NCBI RefSeq assembly: GCF_024733555.1
Contig: NZ_JANIOF010000001.1
Location: 558,001-622,000 of the forward strand
Direction: 5' to 3'
DNA length: 64,000 nucleotides
Origin: Paenibacillus sp. SC116
GTDB lineage: Bacteria; Bacillota; Bacilli; Paenibacillales; Paenibacillaceae
In this document: one piece after another, positions 50,089 through 57,689 of the stretch
Layout of the letters: every line of letters starts with the position of its first letter
Numbering within the stretch: position 1 is the stretch's first letter
Program-made: the position numbers and the translations under genes
The notes under the pieces: generated by a model
What the model was told of the DNA's origin: nothing
The model's database searches: none
What the model saw: only the letters and a program-made list of their open reading frames with translations

Positions 50089-50499
50089 ATGTTACAAAAA
50101 GGGATGTTGGCAGGTACGATCTTAGCAGTAAGTTTATTAGGTACTACTACAGTACAAACGAGTGTTATGCATGCAAGTGAGAAACAGTCACACGTATCCT
50201 CGATGAATCAATCTTTGTCTGCTGCCCATAATTTTACTAAGCGATATGAAATACCAACGGGAGGCTCTTCTCCTAAAGAACAATTGTATTTGAAAAAAGG
50301 TCAGCGAGTTCATATTCAACTAAAGGGAGACAGTGCCGTTTCTTTCACGCTCAGTGACAGAAATGGTGCAAGCATCGGTTCTTATTCACATTCGATCATT
50401 TATACTGCTACAGAAGATGGCAACGTATATACACAGTTTCATGCTCCATTCATGTATGAAGATGTCTTAAAAGTTACAGTGACATACACGATTCAGTAA
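50089..50499 (+). CDS. Small secreted protein, unrecognised family
   Basis: 136 residues with a signal peptide (MLQKGMLAGTILAVSLLGTT...VMHA), probably cleaved before SEKQSH. The mature 110 residues are predicted beta-rich (YLKKGQRVHIQLKGDSAVSFTLSDRNG, SIIYTATEDGNVYTQFHAPF, VLKVTVTYTIQ), reminiscent of small beta-sandwich exoproteins, but I do not recognise the family. ATG with AAAGGAGG. A near-identical but frameshifted copy is at 63589; the upstream 110 bases are shared too. Alone in a region of repeats and fossils. Confidence 0.8.
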   Translation: MLQKGMLAGTILAVSLLGTTTVQTSVMHASEKQSHVSSMNQSLSAAHNFTKRYEIPTGGSSPKEQLYLKKGQRVHIQLKGDSAVSFTLSDRNGASIGSYSHSIIYTATEDGNVYTQFHAPFMYEDVLKVTVTYTIQ

Positions 50500-50664
50500 C
50501 GGTGAAAAATCGTTTTAGTACGGCGATTGCTCCAGTCGCACAACAATAGCTCTTCTTTTTCTCCGGTATTACTTTTTCCTCTTCTAAATAGGTACAGTAT
50601 AGTCAACTATGATAAATGGCTTAATGTTGTAATTGTTGGGAAGTTGTTTCCAAGCAATATGTAG

Positions 50665-50712
50665 AAGCAAAAAGAAAACCTGTATAAAGGACTACGGGTT
50701 TTCTTTTTGCTT
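50665..50712. terminator. Hairpin after the secreted-protein gene
   Basis: AAGCAAAAAGAAAACC pairs perfectly over 16 bp with GGTTTTCTTTTTGCTT across a 16-base loop. It lies 165 bases past the stop codon. Confidence 0.65.
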
Positions 50713-50788
50713 GTATAAAACATTCGCATATACTAACCAGTGCTTTAAGTTATGGTGTGTAACACTATATCTTATTTAATATTCACAA
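50695..50788 (+). repeat. 94-bp intergenic repeat, copy A
   Basis: Runs from CGGGTTTTCTTTTTGC to TTAATATTCACAA, matching 53911-54003 throughout, with a hairpin TATGGTGTGTAACACTATA (50751-50769). A second similar hairpin (TATAGTGTGTAACATTATA, 50800-50818) follows. Confidence 0.85.
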
Positions 50789-50831
50789 TGAAAGAGATAT
50801 ATAGTGTGTAACATTATATTAGTTAAACAAG

Positions 50832-50867
50832 TGTCGGATGACAAGAACATAGAGACATTACCGATTA
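50832..50867 (+). repeat. Dispersed 36-bp repeat, copy 3
   Basis: TGTCGGAT-GACAAGAACATAGAGACATT-ACCGATTA; no gene between it and the mobile-element fossil at 51053. A further stem-loop (AGAGT...ACTCT, about 50965-51012) lies after it. Confidence 0.9.
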
Positions 50868-51052
50868 ACACTGGTTAATTAGAGAGTTGCTTACGCTCTT
50901 ATTTTGCTTGTAGGGATCATACCAACAATAAGAGCAAAACATACGATATAACATATTTCGGAAGAGTAAAGCTGACTTTTCCTACGCTAAGGAAATATCG
51001 GCTTAACTCTCTATTCAATATGAGGTATTAATGAATGTAAACTAGCGACCTT

Positions 51053-51335
51053 TTACAAATCAAAATTGTGTTTCCGTCCCAGGGGTGAAATATAATGTAA
51101 TAATTCTACTTTGAAGTCCTTGCTAGTTCTTACACGTTTAACTGCTTCGGCAAGATAAACGGTATTCCATACGCTGATCGCATTAATGATGATGCTTACC
51201 TCTATAAGCGAGATGACTCGACCATCTTTGATGGTTCTCGATAGGATCTCGACAAGTTCGACTTGGTTGACCGTATCGAAATATTTCTCCAAGTCCATAT
51301 CTACTACATACTTGTACCCTTGCTCAATGATGAAA
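51053..51335 (-). pseudogene. Fused fragment of group II intron reverse transcriptase and Tn3-family transposase
   Basis: On the minus strand IIEQGYKYVVDMDLEKYFDTVN...LVEILSRTIKDGRVISLI is the conserved RT core entry (DLEKFFDTVNHDKL-type) of a group II intron protein. It then runs in frame into INAISVWNTVYLAEAVKRVRTS...ELLHYISPLGRKHNF, the C-terminal block of Tn3-family transposases (WNTVYL..SPLGWEH). The YxDD motif and everything else is absent. Two mobile elements were joined by a deletion. Confidence 0.8.
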
Positions 51336-51346
51336 AATGATGGCGA

Positions 51347-52231
51347 TTACCGGATAGGTGTTTGACCATAGTGCTCCATTATGAAATCACGAAACGATTG
51401 TGCCGCAAGGGAAAGATAGTGTCTTTCTAGCCATACTAAATATGGAGTCCACTGACAAACTGGCTCTTCAATATGAATCAGATGTAGCGGCGGCATCTCT
51501 CTCTTGGATGCTGCCGGCAAGAATGCTACACCGAGACCAGCACGAACCATGCAACTGATCGCCGCAGGTTCGTCGCCTTCGCATACGATATTCGGTATAA
51601 ACCCGGCTTTGCTACAAAATTCATCCGTTATCTTCCGAAAACTATACCCCGATTTCAAATTGATGAACGGATCATTAGCCACTTCGCTGAGATGAATACT
51701 GTGGCGTCCTGAAAGGCGATGTGTAGACGGCACAGCCAATACAATTTCTTCAGTCTCTAAAGGAAATGTACAAATTCCAGGTCGTTCGATAGCTGACGTA
51801 GCAAAACAAAAGTCGATTTCACCTTTTTCGAGCAGATTAACCATAGCATCCTCGGCAATGGCTTGAGTAATGCGAAAATTAACATCTGGACGTAAAGAGA
51901 TAAAAGGTCCTAAGATATCAGCTACTCGAATTAATGTTGTTGTGGCTAGCATAATACTTCCCCGTTCTAACCCAGCCAGGTCCTCAATTTCACGCCGACC
52001 TTCTTCCAATGCTCCAAGAGCCTTGTCTACATGTTTGAGAAAAGCTTTTCCAAATAAGTTGAGCCGGATTTGTCGCCCGATGCGATCAAACAACGGTACT
52101 CCTAAATCCTCTTCCAAACGTGCAATCATTACACTGAGTGCTGGTTGAGCTATGTGCAGCTCAAGTGCCGCCTTTGTCATATGTTCTGTACGGGCGACGG
52201 TTTGAAAATATTTGAGTTTCAGCAAATCCAT
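51347..52231 (-). CDS. LysR-family transcriptional regulator
   Basis: 294 residues. N-terminal winged helix LLKLKYFQTVARTEHMTKAALELHIAQPALSVMIARLEEDLGVPLFDRIGRQI, then the co-inducer domain with GLGVAFLPA. Divergent from the azoreductase pair, 270 bases away, so most likely their regulator. The shared intergenic region has a LysR-like T-N11-A palindrome around 52262-52285 (TTAGTTATCAATATTATTAT). Confidence 0.88.
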   Translation of the reverse strand: MDLLKLKYFQTVARTEHMTKAALELHIAQPALSVMIARLEEDLGVPLFDRIGRQIRLNLFGKAFLKHVDKALGALEEGRREIEDLAGLERGSIMLATTTLIRVADILGPFISLRPDVNFRITQAIAEDAMVNLLEKGEIDFCFATSAIERPGICTFPLETEEIVLAVPSTHRLSGRHSIHLSEVANDPFINLKSGYSFRKITDEFCSKAGFIPNIVCEGDEPAAISCMVRAGLGVAFLPAASKREMPPLHLIHIEEPVCQWTPYLVWLERHYLSLAAQSFRDFIMEHYGQTPIR

Positions 52232-52374
52232 ACTCTGTTACCACCTTTAATTCATATATGATTAGTTATCAATATTATTATTAATTATATATTTTTTATT
52301 ATCTTAATTTAAGCATACAATGTCTGTGTACGGATACTCCAATCTAGCAATTCATAAATCGAGAGGTGATAGAC

Positions 52375-52416
52375 ATGGACCTACAAAAATATCTGAATCG
52401 TTTACAGGCAGAATGA
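52375..52416 (+). CDS. Possible 13-residue ORF before azoR
   Basis: GAGAGGTGATAGAC is followed by ATG and MDLQKYLNRLQAE, then a stop. A good ribosome-binding site for a peptide of no recognised family; may be the decayed start of another gene. Confidence 0.2.
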   Translation: MDLQKYLNRLQAE

Positions 52417-52509
52417 AGAGATAAAGTGAGCTTTGACTATACGTATTAATCTCAAACACGTCATTAACTAAAAGTTATTATCTAATTAAAGTAAAGGATT
52501 GTGGATATT

Positions 52510-53136
52510 TTGAATAAAGTACTTTTTATAAAGGCGAACGATCGCCCGGTTGAGCAAGCTGTAAGCTTACAGCTGTATGAGGCTTTCACGAAAACCTACA
52601 GGGAAACGCATCCAAATGACATCATCGCCGAGCTGGATCTATTCGCAGAAAATCTTCCATACTATGGGAATGACTTGATTACTTCCATGGGTAAATATGG
52701 AAAAGAAATAGATATGACCGCTAAAGAGCAAAAAGGTGCTGACCTCGTAAACAAATACTTGAACCAGTTTGAAGAGGCAGACAAAGTGGTTATGGCATTC
52801 CCATTGTGGAACCTCACGATTCCTGCTGTTATGCAAACTTACTTTGCTTACCTCACTCAAGCAGGCAGAGCGTTCAAGTACACTCCGGAAGGTTCTGTAG
52901 GACTGATGGGGGACAAAAAAGTCGCTCTGCTGAGCGCTCGCGGTGGTGTTTATTCCGAGGGCCCTTTGGCTGACATGGAAATGGCAAACAAATATGTTCG
53001 GACCCTTTTGAACTACTGGGGTATTAGCAATATAACGGAAGTGATTGTAGAAGGCCACCATCAATTCCCGGACAAAGCAGCTGAACTCGCTGCAGCCGGT
53101 GAAGAAAAGGCAGCAAAACTAGCGGAATCCTTCTAA
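52510..53136 (+). CDS. azoR: FMN-dependent NADH azoreductase
   Basis: 208 residues, flavodoxin fold. Opens VLFIKANDRP, then FPLWNLTIPAVMQTYFAYLTQAGRAFKYTPEG (FMN loop) and ALLSARGGVYSEGP, diagnostic of AzoR; the enzyme reduces azo dyes and quinones via FMN. TTG at 52510 gives exact alignment with the downstream paralogue MSKVLF and sits 11 bases past AAAGGA; GTG 52501 is alternative. Regulated by the divergent LysR protein. Confidence 0.87.
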   Translation: MNKVLFIKANDRPVEQAVSLQLYEAFTKTYRETHPNDIIAELDLFAENLPYYGNDLITSMGKYGKEIDMTAKEQKGADLVNKYLNQFEEADKVVMAFPLWNLTIPAVMQTYFAYLTQAGRAFKYTPEGSVGLMGDKKVALLSARGGVYSEGPLADMEMANKYVRTLLNYWGISNITEVIVEGHHQFPDKAAELAAAGEEKAAKLAESF

Positions 53137-53178
53137 GTAATTTTATTAAATTTTAGAAAGAAAGGTGGATATATTATC

Positions 53179-53805
53179 ATGAGTAAAGTACTTTTTATCA
53201 AGGCAAATGATCGTCCGGTTGAGCACGCTATAAGTGTGCAGCTGTACGAGGCTTTTATTAAAACCTATAGAGAAACGTACCCAAATGATACAATCGTTGA
53301 ATTAGATTTGTTCGCAGAGAATATTCCATACTATGGAAATCAATTAATCACAGCTATGTTGAAAGATGGCAAAGGTATCGAAATGACTGCTGAAGAGCAA
53401 AAAGATGCTGACTTCATTAACAAATACTTGAATCAGTTTATAGAGGCAGACAAAATCGTTATGGCATTCCCATTGTGGAACCTCACGATTCCTGCTGTTC
53501 TGCAAACATACATCGCTTACCTCTCCCAACCAGGTAAAATGTTCAAGTACACTCCGGCAGGTTCTGTAGGACTGATGGGTGACAAAAAAGTTGCTTTGCT
53601 CAGCGCACGAGGTGGCGTTTATTCTGAAGGTCCTTTAGCTGAGATAGAAATGGCAAACAAATATGTTCGTGCCATGCTGGGCATGTGGGGTGTCAGCAAA
53701 ATATCTGAAGTGATCGTAGAAGGCCACCACCAATTACCGGACAAAGCAGCTGAGCTCGCTGCAGCCGGTGAAGAAAAGGCAGCAAAACTAGCAGAATCCT
53801 TCTAG
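53179..53805 (+). CDS. azoR: FMN-dependent NADH azoreductase, second tandem copy
   Basis: 208 residues, about 80 percent like the upstream copy by eye, including FPLWNLTIPAVLQTYIAYLSQPGKMFKY and LSARGGVYSEGP. ATG behind AGAAAGAAAGGTGG. Probably a tandem duplication, co-transcribed with it (gap 42 bases). The last 60 bases (from LPDKAAELAAAGEEKAAK) are nearly identical at DNA level in the two copies. Confidence 0.9.
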   Translation: MSKVLFIKANDRPVEHAISVQLYEAFIKTYRETYPNDTIVELDLFAENIPYYGNQLITAMLKDGKGIEMTAEEQKDADFINKYLNQFIEADKIVMAFPLWNLTIPAVLQTYIAYLSQPGKMFKYTPAGSVGLMGDKKVALLSARGGVYSEGPLAEIEMANKYVRAMLGMWGVSKISEVIVEGHHQLPDKAAELAAAGEEKAAKLAESF

Positions 53806-53827
53806 GTGATGTGCTCCTCAAACTGAA

Positions 53828-53878
53828 CCAACGCGCACCGTGCGAATACCGCTGTGCGTTGGTAGCATAGCTTTTTTA
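53828..53878 (+). terminator. Terminator after azoR pair
   Basis: CCAACGCGCA pairs with TGCGTTGG (one bulge) over a loop; a T-run starts 12 bases later. Confidence 0.5.
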
Positions 53879-53910
53879 ATGTTTGCTTGAGAGGGGTATG
53901 ACTAGGGCAA

Positions 53911-54003
53911 CGGGTTTTCTTTTTGCTTGTATAAAACATTCGCATATATTAACCAGTTGTTTAAGATATGGTGTACGCACCATATCTTATTTAATATTCA
54001 CAA
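53911..54003 (+). repeat. 94-bp intergenic repeat, copy B
   Basis: Matches 50695-50788. It contains a perfect 12-bp hairpin TAAGATATGGTG-TACG-CACCATATCTTA (53962-53989), weaker in copy A, and lacks the left arm of the terminator found before copy A. It directly abuts an IS3 fossil. Confidence 0.85.
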
Positions 54004-54012
54004 CCTTTTCTC

Positions 54013-54205
54013 TCAGCTAGGGCGATAAATACTTGTCCTGTTCACACTTAGCATAACTGACTGGCGTTTAACCGAGATTTCATTGATGTTACGCTCAACC
54101 ATAGTTTTTCGTGTTTCGATTAGTTCATTAGCGACCGGATTTTTTGAGCCGATCGACCTCTACTGTGAGTTGGGTAACCAGCTTCTGAAAATGCATTTGC
54201 TTTCT
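54013..54205 (-). mobile_element. IS3-family fossil (end of orfA, start of orfB)
   Basis: On the minus strand KQMHFQKLVTQLTVEVDRLKKSGR then a stop is the typical OrfA C-terminus (LTVEVDWLKKKSG-type), followed 25 bases on by ATG and MVERNINEISVKRQSVMLS, then VNRTSIYRPS and a stop, the OrfB N-terminus (ISIKRQCELLGINRSSLYY-type). Catalytic DDE residues are missing. Inverted repeats not found. Confidence 0.75.
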
Positions 54206-54329
54206 ACACCTAAAATCCACAATAAAAATCGTGCCGGGATTGTGAAATGTAAAAATAATTTACAACATGAGGAAAAAGTGATATCATATAAATATCAAAA
54301 TAATATACAAAGAGAAGGGATGGATCGGA

Positions 54330-55178
54330 ATGTTTCAAGAGAAGAAGAGTGCGCGTGTTAATGGATTCGCTGGTCTGCTTGTGACTGTTCTACTAATCGC
54401 TGCAGGTGGATATCTGATTACGCTGCTACAATTGCCTGCCATTATAGGTGGTTGCGTAGCGGTTCTGTTGGGCTTGATCCTGATGACTGGCTTGACGATT
54501 GTTCAGCCAAATCAGGCTAATGTCGTTACGTTCTTTGGTCGTTACATCGGGGTTATTCGTGAGAGTGGATTTTTCATGACGCTTCCCTTCACGGATCGCA
54601 AGAAAGTGTCGCTTCGTGTTCGTAACTTCAATAGTGCTAAGTTGAAAGTCAATGATGTGGATGGTAATCCGATTGAGATTGCAGCTGTCGTCGTATTTTC
54701 AGTCGTAGATTCGGCTAAGGCGTTGTTCGAAGTGGATGAGTACGAGACATTCGTCGAGATACAGAGTGAAGCAGCGCTTCGACACGTAGCAAGCAAGTAT
54801 GCGTATGATTCCAATGAAGGCTTCTCTCTTCGCGGCAATGCAGAGGAGATTGCGAAGGAATTGACGGATGAATTGCAGAACCGCCTGTCGATCGCAGGTG
54901 TAAATATTATCGAGTCTCGCTTGACTCACTTGGCGTACTCTACGGAGATTGCCAGTGCGATGCTGCAGCGTCAGCAAGCTACTGCCATTATTGCAGCGCG
55001 TGAGAAAATCGTGGATGGTGCTGTGACGATGGTTCAGATGGCGATTGACCGTCTGCAAGCTGATGGAGTTGTGGAATTGGATGATGAACGCAAGGCTGCT
55101 ATGATTAACAATTTGCTTGTAGCTATCGTTTCTGACCGCTCTGCCCAGCCGGTCATTAACACGAGCACCTTATATTAA
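54330..55178 (+). CDS. SPFH/band-7 domain protein (slipin-like)
   Basis: 282 residues: two membrane segments near the N-terminus (about 12-32 and 38-58), then a band-7 domain GLTIVQPNQANVVTFFGRYIGVIRESGFFMTLPFTDRKKVSLRVRNF, and the helix LSIAGVNIIESRLTHLAYSTEIASAMLQRQQATAIIAAREKIVDGAV typical of the family. It probably scaffolds a membrane microdomain. ATG behind AGAAGGGATGGATC. First gene of a three-gene set with a ribbon-helix-helix protein and an unknown protein. Confidence 0.82.
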   Translation: MFQEKKSARVNGFAGLLVTVLLIAAGGYLITLLQLPAIIGGCVAVLLGLILMTGLTIVQPNQANVVTFFGRYIGVIRESGFFMTLPFTDRKKVSLRVRNFNSAKLKVNDVDGNPIEIAAVVVFSVVDSAKALFEVDEYETFVEIQSEAALRHVASKYAYDSNEGFSLRGNAEEIAKELTDELQNRLSIAGVNIIESRLTHLAYSTEIASAMLQRQQATAIIAAREKIVDGAVTMVQMAIDRLQADGVVELDDERKAAMINNLLVAIVSDRSAQPVINTSTLY

Positions 55179-55192
55179 GGATATCCAGCAAG

Positions 55193-55375
55193 ATGGCTAG
55201 CAAGAAAAAGAGCTTTCCGCTGCGCCTTGATCCTACCGTACACGAGGCTTTGGAGCGCTGGGCAGCAGATGAGTTCCGAAGTGTAAATGGTCATATAGAG
55301 TACCTTTTGCGCGAAGCCTTGAAGCGAGAAGGAAGACTTCCTTCTCCTAAGTCGCGTGCTAGCAATGAAGAGTGA
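55193..55375 (+). CDS. Arc-type ribbon-helix-helix protein
   Basis: 60 residues; FPLRLDPTVHEALERWAADEFRSVNGHIEYLLREALKREGRL matches the Arc/MetJ ribbon-helix-helix pattern (LR-beta strand then two helices). It starts 14 bases after the SPFH gene and its stop overlaps the next frame (GTGA at 55372). DNA-binding partner for the operon, or an antitoxin-like protein; no toxin is visible. Confidence 0.75.
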   Translation: MASKKKSFPLRLDPTVHEALERWAADEFRSVNGHIEYLLREALKREGRLPSPKSRASNEE

Positions 55376-55428
55376 ACGGACGAAGGGTCATGACCTCACT
55401 CCATGTCAATCGAGGAGGGAAGATTCAG

Positions 55429-56058
55429 ATGCGTTTAACAACATCACGTGTACCATCAAAGGAAAAGTTGCGCAAGAAGAGCTTGTGGGAATCTAAGCAT
55501 ACAACTCTTTTAAAGCAATATGCGCATGACTATGGCGGGACATATGTGCCCGCCTCCTTTAAGAATTGGGAGTATGTCGGTGAACATGTCAAGATCGATG
55601 CGCCAAAGGGAGAAGGGCCCATCTATATTGCACTGAAGAATAGTGGTAATTCCAATGGCAAGGGCCAATTGTCTATCCTTGAAATGAAGTTCTTATTTCG
55701 ACCACGGCGCAAGTTGGAGTTCTCTCTATTCTCTACGAAGCGGAAAGTGCTATCCATGTTCTATCCGAATATGCGACCGGCAACGATGCCAAATGCGGTG
55801 CTTAAGAAGTTGTTCAAGGGAATGGCCACACATCCGAATTTATTGCGTTCTTTGTTGAAGCATGAAGGGCTGGAGGAAGCGCTGATGCCGTTCTTCTCTT
55901 CACGATTCAACTTAAGAATTAAGGATCAGAAGGCTACCTTTCGTATCAGCCAGACATTGAATGCTCCGGATATGCAAGCCATACACGAGCAAGTGCAGTT
56001 ACTGATTAGATTCATTGCAGCGTTGCATGAACAGAATGTAATCCATGATTTACGATAG
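55429..56058 (+). CDS. Uncharacterised cytoplasmic protein downstream of the SPFH gene
   Basis: 209 residues, basic and without membrane segments: WESKHTTLLKQYAHDYGGTYVPASFKNWEYVGEHVKIDAPKGEGPIYI, MKFLFRPRRKLEFSLFSTKRKVL, and a helical C-terminus (MQAIHEQVQLLIRFIAALHEQN). I do not recognise the family; a DUF3137-like similarity is a guess. The ATG 55429 sits nine bases past AGGAGGG, better than the overlapping GTG 55372. Last gene of the operon. Confidence 0.6.
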   Translation: MRLTTSRVPSKEKLRKKSLWESKHTTLLKQYAHDYGGTYVPASFKNWEYVGEHVKIDAPKGEGPIYIALKNSGNSNGKGQLSILEMKFLFRPRRKLEFSLFSTKRKVLSMFYPNMRPATMPNAVLKKLFKGMATHPNLLRSLLKHEGLEEALMPFFSSRFNLRIKDQKATFRISQTLNAPDMQAIHEQVQLLIRFIAALHEQNVIHDLR

Positions 56059-56654
56059 ATCAGGCAGTCGAAAGGTTAATAATGTACTGGCATTAAAAGC
56101 AGGCCAAAATGAAAAGAGTCTCATCGAGTTTTCATTACAGTAGCGGTTTCAATCCGTACCTCGCTATTAACTGCCCGGCAAGATGGTGATAAGATCATAC
56201 CTAAAACTCCTGCTGCCCGTACCATTAAAATTTAATTTGCAGTTTGAGGACACCACCGGCATGGTGATATATAAACTTGACACTACAACTAGGGTGAACC
56301 AAAGGAGTATGCCCGTCATTAATGGATACTTTTTTTGGGGGGAGGTTAGCTTGACTTTGCCAACAATTTTCGTCAACCTGCAACCTCCTCTTTCTAGTCT
56401 GAGAGGCATTGTGTTTCATTTCCCCAGTGAACCTTCCTTCAGTTGTAATCATTGATTTATTGGGCGTGACATCATCTCCTCGAGCAAACTTTCCCATCTA
56501 ACACCAGCATTAACCATTCATTTTTGAAAAGTTTCAACTGAAAGGCTACTTCAAATCAGATATCAAAAAGCAATTATATAATCACTCCTCATTGCAAATG
56601 GAGAAGATAGTTCAATGAAACAGCTGCGAAAGAAATTGGGGACTTTCCGTTCCT

Positions 56655-56682
56655 GATAAGAACATATAGACATTACCGATTA
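56655..56682 (+). repeat. Dispersed repeat, copy 4
   Basis: GATAAGAACATATAGACATT-ACCGATTA (56655-56682), one substitution from the consensus core. The left part (TGTCGGAT) is missing. Directly followed by the DinB tail fossil. Confidence 0.85.
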
Positions 56683-56684
56683 CT

Positions 56685-56768
56685 AATGATCTTAATTACT
56701 CACGACTATAGAGATAATCCTAATATTTCCGTATTTTTAGGCATATGACCAAGTAAACGTAGCATCGG
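56685..56768 (-). pseudogene. C-terminal fossil of a DinB gene
   Basis: On the minus strand MLRLLGHMPKNTEILGLSL then TAG, plus the downstream sequence, nearly matches the end of the intact DinB gene at 43530 (MLRLLGHMPKNTDILGLSV). About 80 bases are shared. The rest is absent. Confidence 0.85.
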
Positions 56769-56850
56769 TGTAGCTTGATAGATTTATAATGACTCAAGGA
56801 AGGAAATATTGGATGTGACGTGTGAAAGATTATAAATTATAATGCGAGAA

Positions 56851-56880
56851 TGTCTATTCCTTCGGGAGTAGGCATTTTTC
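56851..56880 (+). terminator. Hairpin with UUCG loop
   Basis: TGTCTATTCC-TTCG-GGAGTAGGCA, closed by a stable C(UUCG)G loop, followed by TTTTTC. Ends transcription before the two-component genes. Confidence 0.8.
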
Positions 56881-56918
56881 TTTGTTAACTTATAGCTCTT
56901 CTAATTGGAGGAGATTAA

Positions 56919-56987
56919 ATGTCTCTACCTATGGATATAAAAATAACGAAGTCATTAAGAAGGAGAATTAATCATTTTATAAATTAA
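56919..56987 (+). CDS. Possible 22-residue leader ORF of the two-component operon
   Basis: TTGGAGGAGA precedes ATG by five bases; the frame MSLPMDIKITKSLRRRINHFIN ends 15 bases before the response regulator start. Basic and short; no family recognised. It lies between the upstream terminator and the regulator, so may be a leader peptide. Confidence 0.3.
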   Translation: MSLPMDIKITKSLRRRINHFIN

Positions 56988-57002
56988 CAGGAGACAGCGT
57001 AT

Positions 57003-57689
57003 ATGCAAAAAACAATTCTAATTGTAGAAGATGAAGATATCTTACGTGAAATCGTAAAAGATTATTTATTAAATGAAGGTTATGAAGTAATAGAAGCAGT
57101 AAATGGAAAAGAAGCACTATTTAAATTTGAAGCGAATGAAGTTCATCTAGTGATTCTTGATATTATGTTGCCTGAATTAGATGGCTGGTCTGTTTGTCGC
57201 AGAATTCGTAAGACGTCTAATGTGCCTATTATTATGTTAACCGCTCGGGCGGATGAAGATGATACGTTGCTTGGCTTTGAATTAGGTGCGGATGACTATG
57301 TAACAAAACCATATAATCCAGCTATTTTATTAGCGAGAGCAAAACGATTAATGGAAAGTCGTTATTCTTCCATAAATGAACCCGCAAGAGAGGAGACATT
57401 GACTTTAAGTGGGATTCGTATTCACTTCCGATCACGTACAGTCACAGTTAATGGGAAAGAGATTAACTTAACACATACAGAGTTTGAAATATTAACTTAT
57501 TTAATGCAAAATCAAAAGATTATTATTACAAGAGAGCAATTAATCACGAAAATTTGGGGCTATGAATTTGTAGGAGATGACCGAACAGTAAATAGTCATA
57601 TTCGTAATTTGCGTCATAAATTAGGGGATAAAGCCTCATGTATTACAACTGTTGTTCGATCCGGTTATAAGTTTGAGGGAAACATATGA
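57003..57689 (+). CDS. OmpR-family response regulator
   Basis: 228 residues: receiver with E9-D10-E11, D53 in LVILDIMLPELDGW, K near 103 in DDYVTKPYNP, then a winged-helix domain (LTHTEFEILTYLMQNQ...DDRTVNSHIRNLRHKLGD...VVRSGYKFEG). ATG behind AGGAGA. AT-rich, with Bacillus cereus-like codon use; overlaps the kinase (ATGA). VanR-like in the general sense. Confidence 0.92.
   Translation: MQKTILIVEDEDILREIVKDYLLNEGYEVIEAVNGKEALFKFEANEVHLVILDIMLPELDGWSVCRRIRKTSNVPIIMLTARADEDDTLLGFELGADDYVTKPYNPAILLARAKRLMESRYSSINEPAREETLTLSGIRIHFRSRTVTVNGKEINLTHTEFEILTYLMQNQKIIITREQLITKIWGYEFVGDDRTVNSHIRNLRHKLGDKASCITTVVRSGYKFEGNI

Larger units (their letters stand above)
56059..57002. other. Accessory-gene junk between SPFH operon and two-component system
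   Basis: Contains a stem (AATGAAAA/TTTTCATT, 56108-56136), a minus-strand hydrophobic segment at about 56230-56330 (KKYPLMTGILLWFTLVVVSSLYITMPVVSS) that looks like the beginning of an MFS drug-efflux gene and is interrupted by stops, the dispersed repeat at 56655 and a DinB tail fossil. Confidence 0.45.

Noticed and set aside
56183-56497. Overlapping frames on both strands between SPFH operon and the two-component system
   Set aside because: Only a short MFS-like hydrophobic segment is suggestive on the minus strand; both frames are broken, so noted as gap content only.
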